Assembly: GCA_036343635.1 (NCBI GenBank) | Contig: JAYYVF010000017.1 | Span: 1 to 64,000, forward strand | Reading direction: 5' to 3' | DNA from: GCA-2693325 sp036343635 | GTDB lineage: Bacteria; Latescibacterota; UBA2968; UBA8231 | DNA length: 64,000 nucleotides | Shown: positions 17,135 through 24,543 of the stretch, piece after piece | How the letters are laid out: each line of letters starts with the position of its first letter | How positions within the stretch are numbered: the stretch's first letter is position 1 | Notes under the pieces: generated by a model | Told to the model about the DNA's origin: nothing | Seen by the model: the letters and a program-made list of their open reading frames with translations, nothing else | Databases searched by the model: none | Translations under genes and position numbers: made by a program

Positions 17135-18265
17135 ATGGGTTTGGTACACAAAAAACTTATTGAGCAAGCTGGATTACGGGACATTTATGAAAAGGTGTGC
17201 GACGGGACGCGTCTCAGTGCTGAGGACGGTGTGCGGCTTTATCAATGTGACGAACTACCTATTTTAGGTTTTATGGCGAATACTGTTCGTGAACGCAAGT
17301 GTGGAGATATTACATATTACGTTAGAAATCAACATATTAACTATACCAATATCTGTAACAAATTGTGTAAATTTTGCTCGTTTTACGTGAAGGCCAAAGA
17401 TGAACGTGGGTACGTTCTCAATCCGGATCAAGTTGCTCAACGAGTTCGAGATTATTCTGATTTGCCCATTACTGAAATACATATGGTAGGAGGAGTTAAT
17501 CCTAAACTTCCTTACGAATATTATCTCGATGTTCTACGTGCTATGAAAGAAGCACGTCCAGCAGCTAAGTTAAAAGCGTTCACCATGATTGAATTGGCGC
17601 AGATTCAAAGAATTGCTAAGAAACCCTTGGAACAGATTTTTTCTGATATGAAAATAGCAGGTCTGGAAACTATCCCCGGAGGTGGCGCAGAAGTTTTTAG
17701 TGATCGCGTACAGGGAGATCTTTTTTGGACCAAAGCAGATTCAGAAGAGTGGCTTCGTATTGCCAGCATAGCGCACCAGTGTGGACTACCTTCTAACGCG
17801 ACCATGTTGTATGGACATATAGAAAACAGTCGAGAAAAGGTTTATCATCTTACGAGGCTTAGGGAGGTTCAAGATGAAACATCGGGTTTCCTGGCTTATA
17901 TACCACTTTCTTTTCATCCCGAACGTACCGAATTAGAGCATCTGCCTGCACCTACAGGGTGTTTAGACTTAAAAGAGATAGCCATAGGTCGTCTAATGCT
18001 GGATAACTTTGATCACATCAAAACCTTTTGGATTATGAATACTATTGAGATTTCCCAAATGGCTTTATGGTACGGCGCAGACGACTTAGATGGTACAGTG
18101 ATGGATTATGAGATAACACGGCGAAGCTTTGAAGAAACTGAACAAAGGTTGACTCAGCGCGAATTTTTGGATCGAATCCATGAGGCGGGACGGGTCCCAT
18201 TAGAGCGTGATAGCTTATACAGTGTTGTGAATTCTCCTGTAGGTAGGCAAGTGGAAGCTATATGA
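17135..18265 (+). CDS. mqnE: Aminofutalosine synthase (radical SAM)
   Basis: A 376-residue radical-SAM enzyme with the cluster motif Cys74-x3-Cys78-x2-Cys81 (NICNKLCKFCSFY), IHMVGGVNPKLPYEYY and the family block GLETIPGGGAEVFSDRV. It joins 3-enolpyruvoyl-benzoate to adenosine-derived radical chemistry, giving aminofutalosine, the second step of the futalosine pathway. It is distinguished from MqnC by divergence of the Cys loop (MqnC keeps NYTNVCWVKCNFC) and by NATMLYGHIE. It is followed by mqnC after 101 bp. Confidence 0.88.
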   Translation: MGLVHKKLIEQAGLRDIYEKVCDGTRLSAEDGVRLYQCDELPILGFMANTVRERKCGDITYYVRNQHINYTNICNKLCKFCSFYVKAKDERGYVLNPDQVAQRVRDYSDLPITEIHMVGGVNPKLPYEYYLDVLRAMKEARPAAKLKAFTMIELAQIQRIAKKPLEQIFSDMKIAGLETIPGGGAEVFSDRVQGDLFWTKADSEEWLRIASIAHQCGLPSNATMLYGHIENSREKVYHLTRLREVQDETSGFLAYIPLSFHPERTELEHLPAPTGCLDLKEIAIGRLMLDNFDHIKTFWIMNTIEISQMALWYGADDLDGTVMDYEITRRSFEETEQRLTQREFLDRIHEAGRVPLERDSLYSVVNSPVGRQVEAI

Positions 18266-18366
18266 ACTGGTTTGAAAATAAAGTCATTTTTGTTGAATAT
18301 GATTCTAATTGGATAATATATTTTGATGAGTTGAAAAATCAAACATATGCTGCTGTAGGTGGTTAA

Positions 18367-19509
18367 ATGATAGACGATATAGCCGAAAAAATTTATTCTG
18401 GTGGGCGAATTGATGTCGCGGATGCAAAGCGGTTGTATGAACATTCAAATCTTGCGGAATTAGGAATGTTGGCTCATTGGGTTCGGCAGCGGTTGCACCC
18501 TGAGGGTATCGTTACGTATAACATTGGACGTAACATAAACTATACGAATGTTTGCTGGGTAAAGTGTAATTTCTGTGCGTTTTATAGAAAACCGGGAGCA
18601 GAAGGGGGTTACGTACTCAGTGATGAAGAAATTTGTGCCAAGATAGAAGTATTGGTTGAACTTGGTGGAGATGAGCCTAAATCTTGTGAGATACTTATGC
18701 AAGGTGGCTTAAACTCAAAACTTCGATTGGATTACTACGAACGTGTCTTTTCTATGATTCGAAACAGATATCCGCAGGTCCAATTACATTGCTTGTCGGC
18801 TACAGAAATAATTTATATAGCTCATCTTTCTCAACTCTCGATAGAGGAAACACTAGTACGTCTTTTCTCTGCAGGACTAGATTCGATTCCCGGAGCTGGT
18901 GCGGAGATCTTGGTGGATCGAGTCCGAAAAATAATAGGGAAGGGTAAAGATCTTACGGAAGAATGGCTTGAAGTCCATCGTGTTGCTCATCGATTGGGGC
19001 GGTCTACTACGGCTACCATGATGTATGGTCACGTCGAATCGATTGAAGAAAGAATAGAGCATTTGGATCGAATAAGATGTTTACAAGATGAATATGCAGG
19101 TTTTAGAGCATTTATAACGTGGAATTTTCAGCCAGAGCACACGGAACTTGCTCTTGATCAGAAGCACTGGGACGGTACAAAAGCCACTGGATTTGACCAT
19201 TTGAGGACGGTAGCTGTGTCACGTTTGTTCCTTGACAACATTGATCATCTACAGGCTTCCTGGGTAACTCAAGGGCCCAAGACAGCTCAGGTTAGTTTAC
19301 GCTACGGAGTGGATGATTTTGGAAGTACTATGTTGGAAGAGAATGTTGTTAGTGCTGCGGGAACGAGCCACACAGATGAAATGACGTTATCTGAGATGGA
19401 ACGGTTAATTTCAGATGCTGGTTTTCAGCCTCAGCGTCGTGATACTCGATACAAGAGGGTCAAAACCCCTGTGGTTGAACGGGAAGGCCACATCGCCGCC
19501 CTGTCATGA
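18367..19509 (+). CDS. mqnC: Cyclic dehypoxanthinyl futalosine synthase (radical SAM)
   Basis: 380 residues, radical SAM with Cys63, Cys67 and Cys70 in NINYTNVCWVKCNFCAFYR, then ILMQGGLNSKLRLDYYE and TTATMMYGHVES, all MqnC signatures. It cyclises dehypoxanthine futalosine in menaquinone synthesis. It is homologous to the preceding mqnE. Its stop overlaps the start of mqnA by 4 bp, so the two are translationally coupled. Confidence 0.92.
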   Translation: MIDDIAEKIYSGGRIDVADAKRLYEHSNLAELGMLAHWVRQRLHPEGIVTYNIGRNINYTNVCWVKCNFCAFYRKPGAEGGYVLSDEEICAKIEVLVELGGDEPKSCEILMQGGLNSKLRLDYYERVFSMIRNRYPQVQLHCLSATEIIYIAHLSQLSIEETLVRLFSAGLDSIPGAGAEILVDRVRKIIGKGKDLTEEWLEVHRVAHRLGRSTTATMMYGHVESIEERIEHLDRIRCLQDEYAGFRAFITWNFQPEHTELALDQKHWDGTKATGFDHLRTVAVSRLFLDNIDHLQASWVTQGPKTAQVSLRYGVDDFGSTMLEENVVSAAGTSHTDEMTLSEMERLISDAGFQPQRRDTRYKRVKTPVVEREGHIAALS

Positions 19510-20303
19510 AGTTATCCGTCGGAGCTGTTTCGTATCTGAATTCACGACCACTTGTGAAAACGCTATCAGAAGTTGCGAATTTTGACATTGATTATTCCGT
19601 TCCCTCCGTTTGCGCTTCAGAATTGATGACTGGAGCAGTTGACGTTGCTTTGATCCCTTCGATTGAATATGCTCGCAGTGAAAAACAATTGTACATTGTT
19701 CCGGATTTAGCTATTGCCGCCAACGGCCCTGCGTTAACCGTTCGTTTTTATTACAACGTAGATATTATGAAAGTACGTCGGGTTGCCATTGACAGAAGCT
19801 CTAGAACATCCGCCGCTCTGTTGAAGATTATATTACTCGAAAAATACGGGGTTGAGCCGGAATGGATTGAGTCATCTCCGTGTTTAGAAGAAATGCTGAG
19901 AATCGCAGATGCTGCTTTGATGATCGGAGACCCTGTATTTCCTTATTTAGGTATTTCAATTCCATATATAGATCTAGCGGAGGAATGGAATAAATACACG
20001 GGGTTACCTTTTGTGTTTGCTTTTTGGGCTGGTTGGCCTGGAGTAATTAATCAGACCGATGTGCATAAATTTTTTTCGAGTAGCGAAATGGGCCAGAAAT
20101 CGATTTGCGAGATTGCTGCCGACTATGCCGAACATAATGGTGGTGATACAAAACTGTACGAGAGATATATGCGTGAATATATTCACTACGATTTAGGTGA
20201 TCGTGAGCTGGAAGGGCTAAACCTTTTTTATGAAAAAGCTGTTACTAACGGAATTATTGAACGCGTTCCTCAATTGGTTTTTTATGGGGAGTCAGACGTT
20301 TAA
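19506..20303 (+). CDS. mqnA: Chorismate dehydratase
   Basis: A 265-residue periplasmic-binding-protein-fold enzyme without a signal peptide. It begins with the family signature VGAVSYLNSRPL and contains PSVCASELMTGAVDVALIPSIEY. It dehydrates chorismate to 3-enolpyruvoyl-benzoate, the first futalosine-pathway step. It overlaps mqnC by 4 bp and the prenyltransferase gene by 1 bp. Length is normal. Confidence 0.93.
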   Translation: MKLSVGAVSYLNSRPLVKTLSEVANFDIDYSVPSVCASELMTGAVDVALIPSIEYARSEKQLYIVPDLAIAANGPALTVRFYYNVDIMKVRRVAIDRSSRTSAALLKIILLEKYGVEPEWIESSPCLEEMLRIADAALMIGDPVFPYLGISIPYIDLAEEWNKYTGLPFVFAFWAGWPGVINQTDVHKFFSSSEMGQKSICEIAADYAEHNGGDTKLYERYMREYIHYDLGDRELEGLNLFYEKAVTNGIIERVPQLVFYGESDV

Positions 20304-21193
20304 TGTGTTTTATTCATGCGGTCGGGACATATGGAAGAATGATAAAGTTCTCGCACAGTGTTTTTGCTTTGCCTTTTGCTTTTACCGGAATAATACTAGC
20401 GTCGATTGAATCAGAAGTTTCTTTCGCTCAGATATTTTGGATTATTGTTGCCATGGTGGGGGGGCGAAGCGCTGCAATGGGATTTAATCGTCTTGTCGAC
20501 CGATTTATCGACAAAGCCAATCCGCGGACCTCGGACCGTGAATTACCCAGTGGGAAGGTTTCTCCAATTGCTGTAGTCACTTTTATCATTTTTTCGAGTT
20601 TGGCTTTAATTGGAGCCGCATGGGCACTCAATCCTCTTTGTTTCTATTTGTCACCTCTCGTTTTGTTGTTCCTGTTTTTCTACTCGTATACGAAACGTTT
20701 TACTTGGGGATCTCATCTTATTTTAGGCATTTGTTTGGGAGGAGCGCCTCTTGGGGCGTGGTTGGCCATTACTGGTTATTTTGCCTTGGACCCTTTGTTA
20801 CTTTTTGTTGTTGTTATGACCTGGGTTGCTGGTTTTGATGTAATCTACTCTTGTCAAGATCGGGATCATGACTTGCATGTGGGGTTGTATTCGATGCCAA
20901 GCCGCTTTGGAATTTCAACCGCATTGTTAATTGCCAGAGCACTTCATGTTACTTCCGTAATAACAATGATTGTTGTAGGAATTAAAGTTCAAATGAGCTG
21001 GATATATGGTTTAGTTGTTTGTATGATTTCATTCGTACTTATTTGGGAGCACTTACTAGTTGGTCCTAGGGATCTTGAAAAGGTGGGTTTTGCATTCCTT
21101 AATTTAAATGCAATTATTAGTATTGCTTATTTTGTCGGCGTCTTGGTCGATTTGGTGGCTTCAAATCGTATTCAACAGTTGTTAGTCTATTGA
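20303..21193 (+). CDS. mqnP: UbiA-family prenyltransferase of menaquinone synthesis
   Basis: A 296-residue integral membrane enzyme with about eight or nine helices. The first prenyl-diphosphate motif is FNRLVDRFIDKANPRTSDRE (about residues 61-80) and the second is DVIYSCQDRDHD. It resembles 4-hydroxybenzoate octaprenyltransferase, but placement within the mqn operon points to prenylation of the futalosine-derived naphthoate (MqnP). The start overlaps the mqnA stop by one base. Confidence 0.9.
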   Translation: MCFIHAVGTYGRMIKFSHSVFALPFAFTGIILASIESEVSFAQIFWIIVAMVGGRSAAMGFNRLVDRFIDKANPRTSDRELPSGKVSPIAVVTFIIFSSLALIGAAWALNPLCFYLSPLVLLFLFFYSYTKRFTWGSHLILGICLGGAPLGAWLAITGYFALDPLLLFVVVMTWVAGFDVIYSCQDRDHDLHVGLYSMPSRFGISTALLIARALHVTSVITMIVVGIKVQMSWIYGLVVCMISFVLIWEHLLVGPRDLEKVGFAFLNLNAIISIAYFVGVLVDLVASNRIQQLLVY

Positions 21194-21209
21194 GGAGGCT
21201 CTTCTAAAG

Positions 21210-21833
21210 GTGAAAGAGATTGTTGTTGCAATTACTGGTGCTAGTGGTGCAATATACGCTGGACGCCTTTTGAGGGCTCTACTGATAGGTGGGCATAGTG
21301 TCCATCTTATTATTTCAAAGTATGGGCGTTTGTTGCTTCATGAAGAGTTAGGATTCAAGCCTGATCGCGAAAGCGTACGCGATTTTTTGTTGCGGTCGTA
21401 TGGGGAAGAGCTAGAAAAAGGTGATGTTTGTGAATACGCAGTTGGAGATCAGTCGAGTACTATTGCGAGCGGGTCTTCGAAGATTGACGGAATGGTGATC
21501 GTACCTTGTTCGATAAAGACCTTGTCTGGTGTAGCGAATGCCTATGCTAATAATCTGATAGAGAGAGCTGCGGACGTGACTCTTAAGGAACGGAGGCCCC
21601 TTGTGTTAGTGGTGAGGGAGACACCATTGAATCTAATTCATTTGCGCAACATGACCTCTGTAACTGAAGCCGGAGCTATTGTTTTACCAGCAATGCCAGC
21701 ATTTTACCAAAATCCCAAGAGTTTTGATGACCTAGGTGATTTTATTGCAGGACGTATCTGCAGTATTCTAGGAATAGAACATAAATTGTTCTCCTCATGG
21801 GCAGGGTTGAAAAGTGAACAGTTGGAAAAATAA
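21210..21833 (+). CDS. ubiX: Flavin prenyltransferase (UbiX/MqnQ)
   Basis: 207 residues from a GTG start preceded by GAGGAGGC. The N-terminus reads IVVAITGASGAIYAGRLL (FMN-binding) and later VVRETPLNLIHLRNM, both UbiX hallmarks. It makes prenylated FMN for a UbiD-type decarboxylase (MqnL/MqnM), which is not in this window and must lie elsewhere, as must mqnB/mqnD-type functions. It is the last gene of the menaquinone operon. Confidence 0.94.
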   Translation: MKEIVVAITGASGAIYAGRLLRALLIGGHSVHLIISKYGRLLLHEELGFKPDRESVRDFLLRSYGEELEKGDVCEYAVGDQSSTIASGSSKIDGMVIVPCSIKTLSGVANAYANNLIERAADVTLKERRPLVLVVRETPLNLIHLRNMTSVTEAGAIVLPAMPAFYQNPKSFDDLGDFIAGRICSILGIEHKLFSSWAGLKSEQLEK

Positions 21834-21862
21834 CATTTCGATTCACTGTTAAGTATATATCA

Positions 21863-22017
21863 AGAATGGCTATAACCTACCCGGGGAGAGGGAGGCTGTA
21901 GCCATTCTGGTGTTAGATCCGCTGAAGATTCCCGGGGGCCATCTGCTTGAGGAGCTGCAGATGATATAATAGGGAGGTGCGCCCCCCGGATCCTCAAACG
22001 AATTGTTTCCCAATTCG
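21863..22017. ncRNA. Candidate structured RNA between convergent genes
   Basis: About 155 nt holds three hairpins. The first is a perfect 10-bp stem AGAATGGCTA (21863-21872 with 21899-21908) containing an inner CC/CCC stem. The second is a GC-rich stem CCGGGGG (21932-21938 with 21983-21989) enclosing CATCTGC/GCAGATG (21940-21946, 21957-21963). The third is CGAATTG with a five-base loop (21999-22017). Neither end has a T run, so simple terminators explain it poorly. I find no 4.5S, 6S, tmRNA or RNase P signature. Strand unknown; a CRP-like palindrome just right would suit minus-strand transcription. Compound bidirectional terminator is the alternative. Confidence 0.4.
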
Positions 22018-22037
22018 CAACTGCCATGCCAGCTTAC

Positions 22038-22051
22038 GTGATTCAGATCAC
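22038..22051. promoter_or_regulatory. CRP/FNR-like palindrome
   Basis: GTGATTCAGATCAC is a perfect GTGAT-N4-ATCAC palindrome, and the flanks extend it to CGTGA-N6-TCACA, close to the CRP consensus. It is in a 514-bp gap between two convergent genes, so it does not sit upstream of either one. Confidence 0.45.
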
Positions 22052-22347
22052 AAAAGATCATAACGTGTTGTTTTTATTTAATTTATTTTTAGTCCGCCCT
22101 CTTGATTGTAAGTGATACTAAGTAATATTAATTAAAAGGGCAGTCGCAATATAGGGGAATGCTAGGGAGGAGTACACAATATTTAGGTTGTAAATTAGGT
22201 TGTGTTCTGATGAAAGAGGAAAATAAATCTTGTTTGGTGGAAAATTTTTCTCACATGCCTTTGGTTTTGCAGATTTCTGTTGATAAACTAGTTACTATAG
22301 GCTTTGGTTGATTTATAATAAAAATTTATGTGGGAAAATTTTGCCGT
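22052..22347. other. Rest of the convergent intergenic gap
   Basis: AT-rich, no credible ORF and no repeat I could identify. It lies downstream of the rRNA methyltransferase gene on the minus strand. It may hold the promoter of the candidate RNA. Confidence 0.5.
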
Positions 22348-23832
22348 TTATAGCCAATCGAACAGTGTATGCACGGCCGCATTGCGGTGTACTTTAGGTA
22401 GCATGGGGTTTAATCGGGTTCCATCGCATTCAATCATCGCTTTACAAAGTGACCACCCCTTAAAGCGACAGATAATTTCGCCGCGGTGCTGAGTAGCTTC
22501 GTTTAATTGAAACGGGAGGCCCTGAAAAAGTTGTCGGACTTGTGGCCATAATAGATTTAAATGTTTTTTCTCGAACTTTTCGCCCCAAAGGGAAATAGCT
22601 GGTTGGCTTAGGTGGTAAAATTGTTTGTATTGATGTCCAATTCGCATGCCACTACGCACGAAAAAAGGCAGGTTTTTTCTCATTGATTCACTTTCTTTTG
22701 GCTGAGTTAGTATTTGTCGCCCACTGCAAGCGAATACCTGGCCCGGTATTCGTGGGAGATCTCTGCGCCACAATCTTTCGAGAATATCAATTGCTTGGTA
22801 AGCGACCGTATCATTGGCTTGTATGTTTGACCACTCTTTTGCATCAGACTCAATTTTAGGCCATTCGGTAATCGTAAATTTACTCATTCGAGCGATGAAT
22901 GCTCCTTCACTGTCATGAATGTGAGGCCAGACTCTAGTGCTTTTGCAGGCATCGATTGACAAAGTATTTTTTATGTGATCTGGAAGTGCGGGTGTTTCGA
23001 TGTCTGGGGGGGGCTTCATAATTACGTTTTCACCAAAGCGATCGATTAAACTCATTATGACGTGTTCATTTTCCTCAATCGATAGAGAACATGTGGAATA
23101 GACTAACGTTCCTCCCGGACGAAGCATGTGAAAAGCGGCTCGTATCAGTCCTGTCTGAATCTGAGCTTGTCGTTTAGAATTCTCAGGGGACCAGTAGCGC
23201 AGAAAATTTTTGTCTTTGCGAAGAATACCATCTCCGCTACAGGGGGCATCTACTAAGATTCGATCAAAATAATTGTGGAAGTAACGAGCTAGGATAGTGC
23301 CTTTAGTTTGCGTTATGACTGAATTAGCTACAGAGCACCTTTCGATGTTTCCAACGAGCGAAGATACTCTTTTTGAGCTGGATTCGTTGGCAACTAACAA
23401 CCCTGTATTGTTCATTCGTGCGGCAATTTGAGTTGTTTTTCCGCCTGGAGCAGCGCAAAGATCTAAAACACGATCACCTGGTTTAGGGGCTAAGGCCTCT
23501 ACCGCCAACATGGGCGCTTTTGCCTGTATATAGATCCCCCCAATAGCATGTTCGAATGATTGGCCCATTTGCTTGCTCCAGTCCGACGATACGAAGCCTT
23601 CCTCACACCATGGCACAGAAATAAATCTTTCTGGAAGGGTAGACTTCAATTCTCTGGATCTACTCAAGAGGTCGTTCAGTCGAAAACTTGGCGGTTGAGG
23701 GCTTATGCTGAATTCAAAAAATTTTTTTCTATGTTCATTACTTGGTAGTAGCGTTCCCAAATACTTCAGAAGATGTTGAAGTTGTGGATTACAACTGAAT
23801 TGACGTTGCACTCTAGACCTTTCTTTATGCAT
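22348..23832 (-). CDS. NOL1/NOP2/Sun-family RNA m5C methyltransferase (RsmF/RsmB-like)
   Basis: About 494 residues. The catalytic core has the SAM motif VLDLCAAPGGKTTQIAA, the first cysteine in VDAPCSGDG and the catalytic cysteine in LVYSTCSLSIEENE. A C-terminal extension (about 130 residues, with FVRSGMRIGHQYKQF) resembles the RNA-binding region of RsmF, which modifies 16S rRNA; tRNA or 23S targets cannot be excluded. I prefer the ATG at 23832 because the upstream ATG at 23865 adds 11 residues without homology and nearly reaches the divergent gene at 23875. Neither has a good ribosome-binding site. Confidence 0.9.
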   Translation of the reverse strand: MHKERSRVQRQFSCNPQLQHLLKYLGTLLPSNEHRKKFFEFSISPQPPSFRLNDLLSRSRELKSTLPERFISVPWCEEGFVSSDWSKQMGQSFEHAIGGIYIQAKAPMLAVEALAPKPGDRVLDLCAAPGGKTTQIAARMNNTGLLVANESSSKRVSSLVGNIERCSVANSVITQTKGTILARYFHNYFDRILVDAPCSGDGILRKDKNFLRYWSPENSKRQAQIQTGLIRAAFHMLRPGGTLVYSTCSLSIEENEHVIMSLIDRFGENVIMKPPPDIETPALPDHIKNTLSIDACKSTRVWPHIHDSEGAFIARMSKFTITEWPKIESDAKEWSNIQANDTVAYQAIDILERLWRRDLPRIPGQVFACSGRQILTQPKESESMRKNLPFFVRSGMRIGHQYKQFYHLSQPAISLWGEKFEKKHLNLLWPQVRQLFQGLPFQLNEATQHRGEIICRFKGWSLCKAMIECDGTRLNPMLPKVHRNAAVHTLFDWL

Positions 23833-23874
23833 ATTTATAATAAATTCACAAATGAACATCTGCACTGCAAGAAA

Positions 23875-24543
23875 ATGAATCCTGATAAATATTTTGTCGT
23901 TAGTGACTTACATTTAGGTAATCATTATTTCAATCATCGGGCGTTTATTGCCTGGCTTGACCAGTTACCTTTGAATGCAACTTTGGTTTTAAATGGCGAT
24001 ATAATTGATGATCCAGCGAAACCTTTAAATGGGTGCCACGGCGCTGTGCTTAAACGCATCATTGTTGAATCCTCTCGGCGGTCGGTTGTTTGGATACATG
24101 GAAATCACGATGCTGATTTTCAGATGAAAGATATAGGGAAGATTCGATTCTTGCGAGAATGGAAGATAGAGGATCGGTTGCTAATTGTTCACGGGCATAA
24201 ACTCGATAATGTTATGCCAAGCCACCCTTTGTTCAAATGGGTTTTTCGGCGGTTCCACGATTTATGCGTGATGGCCGGTTTGCGCGATATGCATGTTGCT
24301 CAATATGCGAAACGTTGGCCGCGTCTCTATAAGGTGCTTAATAATCGGGTCGCTCAAAACGGAATGAAACTTGCTATAGTTAATGGTTGTAGTGCGATCG
24401 CATGTGGGCATACGCATTTTGCGATGGATGATAATAGTTCAGATATCCGTTATCTAAACACAGGATCTTGGACCGAAATTCCTTTACACTATCTAAGCGT
24501 AGATTCGGATAGTATTTTGTTACGTGAATGGGTTTATGAATAA
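23875..24543 (+). CDS. Metallophosphoesterase, LpxH-like UDP-2,3-diacylglucosamine hydrolase
   Basis: About 222 residues from ATG 23875, beginning directly with MNPDKYFVVSDLHLGNHYF. Metal-site motifs are DLHLG, LNGDIIDD, IHGNHD, VHGHK and CGHTHFA, the standard calcineurin-like order. Length and the GNHD/GHTH pattern fit LpxH/LpxG-type lipid A enzymes at the inner membrane, though general phosphoesterases share the fold. The longer frame starting at 23773 would overlap the divergent methyltransferase gene and adds non-conserved residues. It runs 20 bp into the start of the M23 peptidase gene. Confidence 0.82.
   Translation: MNPDKYFVVSDLHLGNHYFNHRAFIAWLDQLPLNATLVLNGDIIDDPAKPLNGCHGAVLKRIIVESSRRSVVWIHGNHDADFQMKDIGKIRFLREWKIEDRLLIVHGHKLDNVMPSHPLFKWVFRRFHDLCVMAGLRDMHVAQYAKRWPRLYKVLNNRVAQNGMKLAIVNGCSAIACGHTHFAMDDNSSDIRYLNTGSWTEIPLHYLSVDSDSILLREWVYE

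Noticed and set aside
21863..22017. 4.5S, 6S or tmRNA as identity of the hairpin-rich segment
   Set aside because: The SRP apical GGAA loop, tmRNA tag region and 6S open-bubble layout are not visible. Left as an unnamed candidate.
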